DNA of 61,038 nt from contig NZ_JAERUC010000084.1 in NCBI RefSeq assembly GCF_016745505.1, positions 1-61,038 on the forward strand, given 5' to 3'. Made by a program: the position numbers and the translations under genes. The notes under the pieces were generated by a model, which was not told the DNA's origin, ran no database searches, and worked only from the letters and a program-made list of their open reading frames with translations. Below are positions 43,208 to 50,835 of the stretch, piece after piece. This DNA comes from Streptomyces silvae (GTDB lineage Bacteria > Actinomycetota > Actinomycetes > Streptomycetales > Streptomycetaceae). The stretch's first letter is position 1. Each line of letters starts with the position of its first letter.

Positions 43208-43219
43208 AAGCGGTCGCTT
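43208..43219. promoter_or_regulatory. TetR-type operator upstream of the acyl-CoA dehydrogenase operon
   Basis: The inverted repeat AAGCG-GT-CGCTT lies 50 bases before the quinone oxidoreductase start. On the minus strand TAGTAT, directly adjoining the repeat on its downstream side, could be a -10 element. AAGCGNNCGCTT palindromes are typical of TetR-family repressors controlling acyl-CoA and lipid catabolism in actinomycetes. No TetR gene is in this part of the window. Confidence 0.55.
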
Positions 43220-43261
43220 GCCCCTCTGGGAACACCTCGCGCCGACCGGTCGCGGACCCGT

Positions 43262-43861
43262 CTACGACCGCTTCGGCTTGGCCCGCACGTGCATCCGCTC
43301 CCCCTGCGGCCCGAACAGGCTGATGAACTCGACCGGCTCGTCACCGGCGGGGCCGAACCAGTGCGGCAGCCTGGTGTCGAACTCGGCGGCCTCACCGGGC
43401 GCCAGCACCAGGTCGTGCTCGGCGAGCTTGAGCCGCAGCCGCCCGTTGAGCACGTACAGCCACTCGTATCCCTCGTGGGTGCGCTGCTCGGGCGTCTCGG
43501 TGCAGGGCGCCTCCTGAATGACCTTGTACGCCTGGAGGCCTCCCGGCCGGGCGGTGAGCGGCAGCGAGGTCTTCGTGCCGTGCACGATCGGTTTCGCCTT
43601 GACCCGCGGGTCCCCGACCGGGGGTGCCCCGACGAGATCGTCGAGCGGCACCTCATGGGCGCGGGCGATGGGGAGCAGCAGCTCCAGGCTGGGGCGCCGG
43701 CCGCCGGATTCGAGCCGGGAGAGCGTGGAGACGGAGATTCCGGTCGCCTCGGAGAGCCCCGCCAGCGTCACGCCCCGGTCCTTGCGCAGCCGTCTCAGCC
43801 GCGGACCCACCCCGGTGAGCACGGCGTCGAGGTCGGGGTCGTCGTGGTTCTGTTCCGTCAT
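43262..43861 (-). CDS. XRE-family regulator with C-terminal cupin domain
   Basis: A 199-residue regulator: an XRE helix-turn-helix (about 20-75, LRRLRKDRGVTLAGLSEATG and SVSTLSRLESG) and a cupin_2 sensor domain (about 120-185, RTHEGYEWLYVLNGRL, APGEAAEFDTRLPHWF). Such proteins sense small molecules and control metabolic or stress genes. The ATG at 43861 has no ribosome site, but the promoter placed just upstream would start transcription at this codon, so a leaderless mRNA is likely; an ATG at 43870 is the alternative. The target is unknown. Confidence 0.85.
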   Translation of the reverse strand: MTEQNHDDPDLDAVLTGVGPRLRRLRKDRGVTLAGLSEATGISVSTLSRLESGGRRPSLELLLPIARAHEVPLDDLVGAPPVGDPRVKAKPIVHGTKTSLPLTARPGGLQAYKVIQEAPCTETPEQRTHEGYEWLYVLNGRLRLKLAEHDLVLAPGEAAEFDTRLPHWFGPAGDEPVEFISLFGPQGERMHVRAKPKRS

Positions 43862-43868
43862 GGGATCC

Positions 43869-43897
43869 ATTGCAGAATCAGCAACCCTGTTTGTCAA
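43869..43897 (-). promoter_or_regulatory. Promoter of the XRE-cupin gene (probably leaderless)
   Basis: Read leftward, TTGACA (43897-43892) and TGCAAT (43874-43869) are separated by 17 bases. The -35 is a perfect match and the -10 has four of six. Transcription would start near 43862, at the ATG of 43861. Confidence 0.6.
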
Positions 43898-43932
43898 TCG
43901 GGGGCGAGTGCCGTGGGCTCGCCGGCGGCCGT

Positions 43933-44664
43933 TCAGCGGGCGAAGAGCTCGAAGGTGACGGCAGGGCGGCCGCCGAAGCGCTCGGCGGCCGCCTCGGTGG
44001 TGCCGGAGAGGAACGTACGGCAGTACGCCTCCGGGTCCTCGTCCGTCAGCACCTCGATGTAGGTGCGGTGGGCCAGCAGCGACCGTACCGAGCGCTCGAA
44101 CCCCGGGGTGGCGTCGACCGCGTGGGTGGGACGGTCGGTGCCCGCGACGGCGACCCAGCGCACCCCGTCCCACGGTTCGAGGCCCCGCTCACCCAGCTCG
44201 GGGAAGATCCAGCGGTTCCCCGCGTCGCCCGCGGCGTCCAGGGTGGCCCGGCCGACGGCGCGGTGGTCCGGGGTGTTCCAGGCGACGCCGCCCCAGGTGT
44301 CCCGGTGGTTCAGGGTGATGACCAGCTCGGGCCGGTGGCGGCGGGTCGCCGCGGCGATGTCGCGGCGCAGAGCCGTGCCGTACTCGATGACGCCGTCGCG
44401 GTGGTCCAGGAACTCCACGGCCGTGACCCCGACGGCCGCCGCGCTCTCCCGCTGCTCCCGCTCCCGCAGTGGTGCGCACTCGGCGGGGGCGAGGGTGTCG
44501 ATCCCGGCCTCCCCGCGGGTCGCCAGGAGGTACGTGACCTCATGCCCCTCGTCGGTCCAGCCGGCCACGGCGGCGGCGCAGCCGTACTCCAGGTCGTCGG
44601 GGTGGGCGACCACGGCCAGGGCGCGGTGCCAGTCCGTGGGCATGGGTTCCAGCTGCTGTGTCAT
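43933..44664 (-). CDS. PIG-L family deacetylase
   Basis: A 243-residue LmbE/PIG-L zinc deacetylase. The metal motif is VAHPDDLEYG, with TRGEAGID and a later DHRAVGRATLDAAGD His/Asp region. Family members remove acetyl groups from GlcNAc conjugates, as MshB and Mca do in mycothiol biology, or from antibiotics. GAGG lies just before the ATG. It is separate from any mycothiol gene, so a precise substrate is not claimed. Confidence 0.88.
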   Translation of the reverse strand: MTQQLEPMPTDWHRALAVVAHPDDLEYGCAAAVAGWTDEGHEVTYLLATRGEAGIDTLAPAECAPLREREQRESAAAVGVTAVEFLDHRDGVIEYGTALRRDIAAATRRHRPELVITLNHRDTWGGVAWNTPDHRAVGRATLDAAGDAGNRWIFPELGERGLEPWDGVRWVAVAGTDRPTHAVDATPGFERSVRSLLAHRTYIEVLTDEDPEAYCRTFLSGTTEAAAERFGGRPAVTFELFAR

Positions 44665-44787
44665 ACCTCGCAGGCTATCCAGCGAAGGGTGACGGATCCG
44701 TGCATTCCGGAAGCGGTTCGGGGCAGGGACCAGGGAGCCGCTCCGGCCGGACGCGCCGTACGACCAGGTACGCAGAGCCGGAGAGGA

Positions 44788-44803
44788 ATACCCCTAGGGG
44801 TAT
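44788..44803. promoter_or_regulatory. CsoR/CstR-like operator at the rhodanese promoter
   Basis: A perfect 16-bp palindrome, ATACCCCTAGGGGTAT, lies 74 bases before the rhodanese start. It overlaps the start of TATGAT (44801-44806), a good -10 element. TACCCC-N-GGGGTA palindromes are bound by CsoR-family repressors (copper) and their persulfide-sensing relatives CstR. The target gene favours the sulfur-sensing type. Confidence 0.65.
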
Positions 44804-44877
44804 GATTACCTTCCGGGGCGCCGGGGTGAGCAGACCCCGGGCCGCCCCGCTCAGGCGACCGAAAGGAAACCCCGCTC

Positions 44878-45450
44878 GTGATCAGCCCCGCCTCCCTCTC
44901 CCCCACCGAGGCCGCAGCCCGGCTGGAGGAGTTCACCGTCATCGACGTACGGGCCCCCGGCGAATACGCCTCCGGACACGTGCCCGGCGCGCTGAACATC
45001 CCGCTCGACCGGCTCACCGAGGCGGTGCCCGCACTGAAGTCGGCCTCCGCCCGTGGCTCACTGCTGGTGGTGTGCGCTTCCGGCGTGCGGTCCACCAGGG
45101 CGTGCGAGATCCTCGCCGACGCCGACATCGACGCCGCCACCCTGACCGGCGGGACCTCCGCCTGGGAGGGCGACGGCCACGGCCTCGACCGCCCGGTGGG
45201 TGCCCGGGCGACCTGGCCGATGGAGCGCCAGGTCCGCCTCGCCGCCGGTTCGCTGGTGGTGGCCGGCCTGGTGGCGGGCCGGCGTTTCCCGGCGGCGAGG
45301 TGGCTGTCGGCCGGCATCGGTGCCGGACTCGTCTACTCCGCGGTGAGCAACACCTGCGGCATGGCGGCCGCCCTCTCCAAGCTGCCGTACAACCGCGCGC
45401 CGGAGTCCGCCGCCGGCCTGGACGCGACGCTGGACGCCCTCCAGGGCTGA
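44878..45450 (+). CDS. Rhodanese-like protein with DUF2892-type membrane domain
   Basis: A 190-residue sulfurtransferase. The N-terminal rhodanese domain (about 5-105) includes TVIDVRAPGEYASGHVPGALN and the active-site loop CASGVRS with Cys66. The C-terminal half has two hydrophobic segments (about 118-130 and 138-160) like YgaP, which is membrane-bound and carries persulfide. GTG start with AAGGAAA about 11 bases upstream. The palindrome in its promoter suggests induction by reactive sulfur or copper. Confidence 0.88.
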   Translation: MISPASLSPTEAAARLEEFTVIDVRAPGEYASGHVPGALNIPLDRLTEAVPALKSASARGSLLVVCASGVRSTRACEILADADIDAATLTGGTSAWEGDGHGLDRPVGARATWPMERQVRLAAGSLVVAGLVAGRRFPAARWLSAGIGAGLVYSAVSNTCGMAAALSKLPYNRAPESAAGLDATLDALQG

Positions 45451-45479
45451 CTGAGCGATCGGCGCTGGAGGGCCTCCAG
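45436..45479. terminator. Overlapping hairpins between convergent rhodanese and hydrolase genes
   Basis: GCCCTCCAG (45436-45444) pairs perfectly with CTGGAGGGC (45465-45473), and CTGGAG-GGC-CTCCAG (45465-45479) forms an alternative hairpin. The left arm lies within the last rhodanese codons. The sequence CTCCAGGGCTGAC occurs twice here, suggesting a small duplication created the second arm. Confidence 0.6.
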
Positions 45480-45486
45480 GGCTGAC

Positions 45487-46788
45487 CTAGCGGTCGCTCT
45501 CGCCCCGCACGAGGGCGAGCAGCCGGTCCAGCACGTGGGGGCCACCCGCTCGCACACCGTCGTGCTCGTACTCGCTGGTCACCCATGTGCGCAGCCCGCG
45601 GATCGAGGACGCGGTGCGCAGCGCGTGGCCGGTGTCGACGTACATGTCGTCGTGGTAGACGGCGGCCGCCACCGGCACCTCGTTGGCCGCGAGCCGCTCG
45701 GTGTCGTACAGGACGGGCCAGTCGGTGCGGGCGGCGAGCAGCTCCGCCGTCTCGCGCAGGGGGCGCAGCGCGGGATCGACGTCGAAGTGCCAGGGGTGGA
45801 TGCTCTCGCCGGTGAAGAGCACGGGGCCGTCGCCGGCCAGGGCGGCGGCGGCGTCGAACTGCGGGAAGTCGGCGCGTACGCGTTCGGCGGCCCAGTCGGT
45901 GGGGCGTGCGCCCTGGCCGTAGATCGGCTCGTGCATGAGGGCGTACAGCGGGTGGCCGGCAAACGAGGTGGCGGTGCGCATGGCCTCCTGGAAGGCGTCG
46001 GACAGCTCGGCGCCGTGCGGGCCCTCGACGAACGCGTTCTCCAGGAGGTAGTGCAACTGGTGGCTGCCGTTGCCGGAGCCCAGCATGATGCCGAGGGACT
46101 GGAATCCCTCGGGTGTCAGCGTGTGCCCGGCGCTGTCCGGGCGGTGCTCGGCGAGGTGTGCGGCGATGGCGCGGGCACGGGCGACGTCCTGGGGGTAGCG
46201 GGCGTAGTGGGCGGCCACCTTCCGCTCGATCCGCGGGTAGGCGGCCCGGTAGACGTCGTCGGCGTGCGCGTCGAGTGAGGGCAGACCGCCGGTGATCAGG
46301 ACGGCTTCGAGGCCCTCCGGGGCGGCCGAGAGGTAGTGGACGGCGCAGAAGCCGCCGAAGGACTGCCCCAGGACCGTCCAGGGCGCGCCGCCGGTGAGCC
46401 GGGGGCGGATCAGTTCGCAGTCGCGGACGATGCTGTCGGACCGGAAGTGGGCAAGGTAGTCGGCCTGCTCGCGGGCGCCGCCGCGCAACGGCAGCGTCTG
46501 CCGGTTGGCAGGGGTGGACAGCCCGGTGCCGCGCTGGTCCAGGAGCAGCACACGGAACTCCCGCACCGCCCGTCCCAGCCAGGCCTCCGTGCCCACGAAG
46601 CGGCGGGCGCCGAAGCCGGGGCCGCCCTCCAGGTAGACCAGCCACGGGAGGTGCTCGGTGGCCCTCCCGCTCGCCACGGCCTCACGGCCGAAGATCTCGA
46701 TCGACTCGCCGCCCGGATCGTCGTGGTCGAGGGGGACCGTGAACCGTCGGTCGGTGAGGACGATGCCGGGCTGGCGATAGCTGCTCAA
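45487..46788 (-). CDS. Alpha/beta hydrolase, proline iminopeptidase family
   Basis: A 433-residue S33-type hydrolase. The nucleophile elbow is GQSFGG (Ser143), the oxyanion motif EGGPGFG (54-60) replaces the common HGGPG, and LLLDQRGTGLS is the family signature; the acid and His are expected near TGESIHPWHFDVDP and the C-terminal EHDGV region. It would cleave N-terminal proline or similar amides. The start codon is a TTG with AGGAG five bases upstream, unusual in this window. Confidence 0.88.
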   Translation of the reverse strand: MSSYRQPGIVLTDRRFTVPLDHDDPGGESIEIFGREAVASGRATEHLPWLVYLEGGPGFGARRFVGTEAWLGRAVREFRVLLLDQRGTGLSTPANRQTLPLRGGAREQADYLAHFRSDSIVRDCELIRPRLTGGAPWTVLGQSFGGFCAVHYLSAAPEGLEAVLITGGLPSLDAHADDVYRAAYPRIERKVAAHYARYPQDVARARAIAAHLAEHRPDSAGHTLTPEGFQSLGIMLGSGNGSHQLHYLLENAFVEGPHGAELSDAFQEAMRTATSFAGHPLYALMHEPIYGQGARPTDWAAERVRADFPQFDAAAALAGDGPVLFTGESIHPWHFDVDPALRPLRETAELLAARTDWPVLYDTERLAANEVPVAAAVYHDDMYVDTGHALRTASSIRGLRTWVTSEYEHDGVRAGGPHVLDRLLALVRGESDR

Positions 46789-46980
46789 GTGAACTCCTGT
46801 ATCCGGTGCTTCGCGGACAGTTCAGCACATCGCCGTGTTCGGGCCGGTCGCGGCCCATGCGCGGCCTTCTCCGGCACCCCCACCCGAACGCGTTCCCTCA
46901 CCCTACGGTCGAGGGTGAGGGTTGACCGTCACGCCGGAGCCGGCCCGGCCGGACACACAGGCGGCGCGACTTATCGGCGT

Positions 46981-47010
46981 TTGCCATTAACCCGCGTGTG
47001 CAACTATTGT
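46981..47010 (+). promoter_or_regulatory. Candidate promoter for aldo/keto reductase
   Basis: TTGCCA (46981-46986) and TATTGT (47005-47010) are spaced 18 bases apart, 58 bases before the reductase start. They lie in a locally AT-richer stretch of an otherwise empty 279-base intergenic region. Confidence 0.45.
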
Positions 47011-47067
47011 CTACGCCAGTAACCATCGCACGCCGATCGGCTTGGTCCGAGTAGGAAAGGCTCCACC

Positions 47068-47892
47068 ATGTCCACGGTCCCCACCGTCACGCTCAACAAC
47101 GGCGTCACGATTCCGCAGCTCGGCTTCGGTGTCTTCCAGGTCCCCGACGACGAGACGACCGCCGCGGTCGCTTCCGCGCTGGAGGCGGGCTACCGCTCCA
47201 TCGACACCGCCGCCGTCTACGGCAACGAGGCGGGCGTGGGCCGCGCGCTGGCCGAGTCCGGACTCGCCCGCGACGAACTGTTCATCACGACGAAGCTCTG
47301 GAACGCTGACCAGGGATACGACGCCACGCTCGCCGCCTTCGACACGAGCCTGGCCAAGCTCGGCCTCGACCACGTGGACCTCTACCTCATCCACTGGCCC
47401 ACCCCGGCACGCGACCTCTACACCGACACGTGGCGCGCCCTGGAGAAGCTGCTGGCCGACGGCCGGATCCAGGCCGCCGGTGTCTCCAACTTCCAGCCCG
47501 CGCATCTGCGCCGCCTGATGGAGGAGAGCTCGCTGGTCCCCGCCGTCAACCAGATCGAGCTGCACCCCGGGCTCCAGCAGAGCGAGCTGCGGGCCGTGCA
47601 CGCGGAGTACGGCATCGCCACCGAGGCCTGGAGCCCGCTGGCACAGGGCGCGCTGCTGAACGAGGAGGCGATCGTGGCGGTCGCCGAACGCCACGGGAAG
47701 ACGCCCGCGCAGGCCGTCCTGCGCTGGCACCTCCAGCTCGGCAACGTCGTGATCCCCAAGTCGGTCACCCCCGCACGGATCCGGCAGAACATCGACGTCT
47801 TCGACTTCGAGCTGTCGGCCGCCGACATGGACGCGATCGCAGGCCTGGACCGTGGCATGCGGACGGGCCCGGACCCCGACACCCTCAACTGA
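47068..47892 (+). CDS. Aldo/keto reductase (AKR5-type, 2,5-diketo-gluconate reductase-like)
   Basis: A 274-residue NADPH-dependent aldo/keto reductase. The catalytic tetrad is Asp46, Tyr51, Lys76 and His109, and the C-terminal IPKSVTPARIRQNIDVFDF is the cofactor-phosphate motif. AGGAAAGG precedes the ATG at 47068. It probably reduces aldehydes or keto-sugars in the cytoplasm. It stands alone, with a promoter upstream and a strong terminator downstream. Confidence 0.92.
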   Translation: MSTVPTVTLNNGVTIPQLGFGVFQVPDDETTAAVASALEAGYRSIDTAAVYGNEAGVGRALAESGLARDELFITTKLWNADQGYDATLAAFDTSLAKLGLDHVDLYLIHWPTPARDLYTDTWRALEKLLADGRIQAAGVSNFQPAHLRRLMEESSLVPAVNQIELHPGLQQSELRAVHAEYGIATEAWSPLAQGALLNEEAIVAVAERHGKTPAQAVLRWHLQLGNVVIPKSVTPARIRQNIDVFDFELSAADMDAIAGLDRGMRTGPDPDTLN

Positions 47893-47930
47893 CCTGAGCC
47901 GGCGGCCCGCTCCAGGGCCGAGACCGACAG

Positions 47931-47961
47931 GACCGGGCAGGCGCCCCGCGTCTGCCCGGTC
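47931..47961 (+). terminator. Hairpin terminator after aldo/keto reductase
   Basis: A perfect 10-bp inverted repeat (GACCGGGCAG ... CTGCCCGGTC) with an 11-base loop begins 39 bases after the stop codon. Confidence 0.75.
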
Positions 47962-48022
47962 GTGTGTCAGTAACTGTTTCCGATCCAAGGTTCTGGGTAG
48001 ATTTGCCCCCTAGCCTGGACCG

Positions 48023-48334
48023 GTGTCTGAGGGTGCCGAGAGGGCCAGAGTGAGGGACTGTCCGGCTTGTGGTGAACGGCTGAGGCCGGACGCCCGGCCC
48101 GAGGCGGTGTTCTGCTCGTCGGTCTGTCGTTCCAGGCAGTGGCGCAAGGAACAGCGGCTGCGGAAGCGGTTGGCAGCTGTCCGGGACAAGGTCGGCCTGG
48201 TCGAGTGCCCCGAGTGCGGGGCCCGCTGGGTGGCGGGTGTCGACCGTCGTTCGGACGCCCGGTTCTGCTCGCGGCGCTGCGTCGTGGGGGCCTGGCGGAA
48301 GCGGAAGGATCCGTACGCGGATCGTGCACAGTGA
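48023..48334 (+). CDS. Small protein with two tandem CPxCG zinc-finger modules
   Basis: A 103-residue basic protein made of two similar modules: CPACGERL ... FCSSVCRSRQWRK (residues 13-43) and CPECGARW ... FCSRRCVVGAWRK (62-93). Each has a CxxC pair and a CxxxC pair, so two zinc ions are expected. The pattern resembles small accessory proteins of Streptomyces plasmids and islands. GTG start. It precedes the DUF6192 and racP genes on the same strand and may belong with them. Confidence 0.75.
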   Translation: MSEGAERARVRDCPACGERLRPDARPEAVFCSSVCRSRQWRKEQRLRKRLAAVRDKVGLVECPECGARWVAGVDRRSDARFCSRRCVVGAWRKRKDPYADRAQ

Positions 48335-48489
48335 CCACTGAGCGAACGCATCCTTGGACCAGTTTCATTCACGGAACGGTCAATTGCGGTCATTCCTTGC
48401 GATCTTCGTATTTACGGTCTGACTCTCGGAAACAGATGCGGTCCCTGTCCTGTCACGGCCCGAAGTGCCACGCCTGGGAGCGCACTTGG

Positions 48490-49503
48490 ATGGTGAAAGC
48501 CATGTCCGAGGAGAACGAGACCATCGGCGCCGTCAGCCAGTCTCGCTACGAGCAGATCGTGGCCGAGCTGCGGGACGTCGTCGAACAGCAGACCCGCGGC
48601 CAGTTCACGATCGGGGACCGGGCCCTGGAGGTCGAACCGATGCGGCAGCGGGGCGGCGAAACCAGGGACAGCGAGTACACGGTCGAGGAATCGCTGACGC
48701 GCCTGGCCGAGGACATCGGCCTGAGGTTCTCCACGGTGAAGACGGCCAGGTGGGTGGCGTCGCGGTGGCCGAAGGAACGACGCCGTCCCGAGCTCGCGTC
48801 CTACACGGTCCACCGGTCGCTGGCGAGTATCGAGGACGAGGAGAGGCGGTTCGCGACGATCCTGACGCTCCCGGAGGGAAAGGCCCGCTGGACCAAGGAC
48901 GACGCCAATCGACAGGTCGGCCAGCAGGTCGAGACGCCCATCACCCCGCAGGAGAAGGTTACCGCGATCCACTCGCTGGCCCGGGACGCCGAGGTCGCGG
49001 CTGCGGTGACCACCGACTTCCTGAAGCGTCCCCAGGTCGCGGCCAAGGTGTCCTCGGAGGACAAGGTCCGGGTGGTGGAGGAATTCACCCGCGACGAGCA
49101 GGTCGCGACGACCGCCGCGACCAGCCTGCTCCGCAGGCCGGACGTCGCGTTCAAGGCGATGAGCGATGACACCGCCCGCTTCCAGGTCAACTCTGCCCAG
49201 GCCGAGCGCAGTCGGCAAGCCCTTGACCACTTCGAGCGCTCGAACCCCGTCGCCCCGGCAGTCCGCAACATCGACCGGACGGTGGAGTTCCTTGACCTGG
49301 TGACCGCCTTCCACGTGTTCGTCGCCGCTGCTGGCCGGACCGTCCCCGGCCTGCGCGACCGCCAACTGTCGGAGGACGAACGCACCATCGTCCACCAGAA
49401 CGTAGCCAAGGTGAAAGCGACTCTGGACTGGATCGAAACGGCGGTCGACACCGGCAAGGTCGACATGGACGACGAGCTCGCGGCGATCCTGCGGGGCGAG
49501 TAG
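48490..49503 (+). CDS. DUF6192-like protein (RacO-type) with internal helical repeat
   Basis: A 337-residue protein resembling the DUF6192/RacO family of Streptomyces accessory regions (family name from memory). A helix-turn-helix-like segment (VEESLTRLAEDIGLRFSTVK) lies in the first third. Two successive copies of a roughly 35-residue unit follow (starting QEKVTAIHSLARD and EDKVRVVEEFTRD), then a helical C-terminus. A DNA-binding role is likely. GGGAG precedes the ATG at 48490; a second ATG at 48502 is possible. It is separated from racP by only two bases. Confidence 0.75.
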   Translation: MVKAMSEENETIGAVSQSRYEQIVAELRDVVEQQTRGQFTIGDRALEVEPMRQRGGETRDSEYTVEESLTRLAEDIGLRFSTVKTARWVASRWPKERRRPELASYTVHRSLASIEDEERRFATILTLPEGKARWTKDDANRQVGQQVETPITPQEKVTAIHSLARDAEVAAAVTTDFLKRPQVAAKVSSEDKVRVVEEFTRDEQVATTAATSLLRRPDVAFKAMSDDTARFQVNSAQAERSRQALDHFERSNPVAPAVRNIDRTVEFLDLVTAFHVFVAAAGRTVPGLRDRQLSEDERTIVHQNVAKVKATLDWIETAVDTGKVDMDDELAAILRGE

Positions 49504-49505
49504 TC

Positions 49506-49925
49506 GTGCCCCGCGCCTCCCGGCGCAAAGGGGACGCGGCCAGACGGCACGCGGACACCGTCCGCTTCGTTCTGTTCGAGGCCCGCCCGGCCGGGCTGGA
49601 GTTTCACCAGCTGGTCCGTGCGAGCGCGCTCTCCCCGCACCAGGTCCGCTCCGGCCTGGCCGCGCTGAAGGACGAGGCCGCGTCCAAGGGCTGGCCTCCG
49701 CTGATCTGGAACCGTCTCGACGGCTACCAGCTCGGAGCGGAGCGGACCGCGCTCGAAGCCTACGAGCGGCAGGTCGTGGGCGAGAAGCTGACCCAGTTCC
49801 GGCGGTTCATCACCGGCACGGTCGCCCCGCACGCCGCCGCCCACCCGAACGACAAGTGGGTACGGCACATCGTCGCCCAGCTCAACTCCATCGAATCCAC
49901 CCTCGACCTCATCGCCAGCGCCTGA
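49506..49925 (+). CDS. RacP-like winged-helix protein
   Basis: A 139-residue basic protein matching what Streptomyces genomes annotate as RacP. Residues 15-75 look like a winged helix: TVRFVLFEARPAGLEFHQLV, a recognition helix LSPHQVRSGLAALKDEA and a wing WNRLDGYQLG. The C-terminal half is helical (WVRHIVAQLNSIESTLDLIAS). GTG start directly after racO. A decayed second copy lies at 53756-53975, and both copies are followed by the same IS5-type transposase sequence. The function is not known. Confidence 0.75.
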   Translation: MPRASRRKGDAARRHADTVRFVLFEARPAGLEFHQLVRASALSPHQVRSGLAALKDEAASKGWPPLIWNRLDGYQLGAERTALEAYERQVVGEKLTQFRRFITGTVAPHAAAHPNDKWVRHIVAQLNSIESTLDLIASA

Positions 49926-49934
49926 CCGATCCAC

Positions 49935-49963
49935 GGGGCCGACCGGCGAAGCCGGTCGGCCCC
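49935..49963. terminator. Hairpin terminator after racP-like gene
   Basis: A perfect 13-bp inverted repeat (GGGGCCGACCGGC ... GCCGGTCGGCCCC) with loop GAA starts 10 bases after the racP-like stop and 27 bases before the transposase start. It could also insulate the transposase from read-through. Confidence 0.85.
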
Positions 49964-49989
49964 GCAGCAGGTCACAGACGAGAGGGGAA

Positions 49990-50835
49990 GTGCGTCAGCG
50001 CCGCTATCCGTCGGACATGACGGATGACGAGTGGGCCCTGATCGAACCGCTGCTGCCGCTGCCGGCCTGCGACACCGCCCGCGGCGGCCGGCCGGAGAAG
50101 CACCCCCGGCGCGAGATCGTCGACTCGATTCGATATGTCGTGGACACCGGCTGCAAGTGGAGGGCCCTACCCGCGGACTTCCCGCCCTGGAGGACCGTTT
50201 GGGGGTTCATGGCCCGCTGGGCTGCCCGCGGTGTCATCGGTCAGATCCGTGACGCCCTGACCCAGCGGATCCGCCGCGAGGTGGGCAAAGGCCCCAGAGC
50301 CGTCGCGACGATCATCGACTCGCAGTCAGTCAAAGCGGCATCGACCGTCGGCAAGAACTCCCGCGGTTACGATGCAGGCAAAAAGATCAATGGCCGCAAA
50401 CGGCATCTCGTGGTCGACACCCGCGGCCTGCCGCTGCTGGTCATGGTCACCCCGGCCGATCTGCATGACTCCGCCGCGGCCAAGGAAGTCCTCTTCCGTC
50501 TCCGTCTCATGCACCCCGAGATCACCATCGTCTGGGCCGACCGCGCCTACGCGGGCAAGCTCATTACCTGGGCGAAGAAGCATCTGAACCTCACGATCAA
50601 GACCGTTGCCCGCCCGAAGGACTCCTCCGGGTTCGTCCTGCTGCCCCGCCGCTGGGTCGTTGAACGCTCGCTGGCATGGATGATGAACGCCCGCCGGCAC
50701 GCGAGGGACTACGAACGGCTCGTCCAGCACTCCGAAACGCTGATCACCTGGGCGGCGATCACGCTGATGACCAAGCGTCTGACCCGCAACGGGGCGGGCT
50801 CCGCCTGGGCCAGCAAGCCCAGTACGGGCGCCTGA
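49990..50835 (+). CDS. IS5-family DDE transposase
   Basis: A complete 281-residue IS5/IS4-type transposase. The N-terminal DUF4096-like region (RYPSDMTDDEWALIEPLLP) is followed by the DDE catalytic residues Asp110 (IIDSQSVK), Asp184 (WADRAYAG) and Glu225 (RRWVVERS). GTG start with GAGGGGAA just upstream. I could not find terminal inverted repeats: only 26 bases separate the racP terminator from the start codon. The gene appears intact and may still be active. Confidence 0.9.
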   Translation: MRQRRYPSDMTDDEWALIEPLLPLPACDTARGGRPEKHPRREIVDSIRYVVDTGCKWRALPADFPPWRTVWGFMARWAARGVIGQIRDALTQRIRREVGKGPRAVATIIDSQSVKAASTVGKNSRGYDAGKKINGRKRHLVVDTRGLPLLVMVTPADLHDSAAAKEVLFRLRLMHPEITIVWADRAYAGKLITWAKKHLNLTIKTVARPKDSSGFVLLPRRWVVERSLAWMMNARRHARDYERLVQHSETLITWAAITLMTKRLTRNGAGSAWASKPSTGA

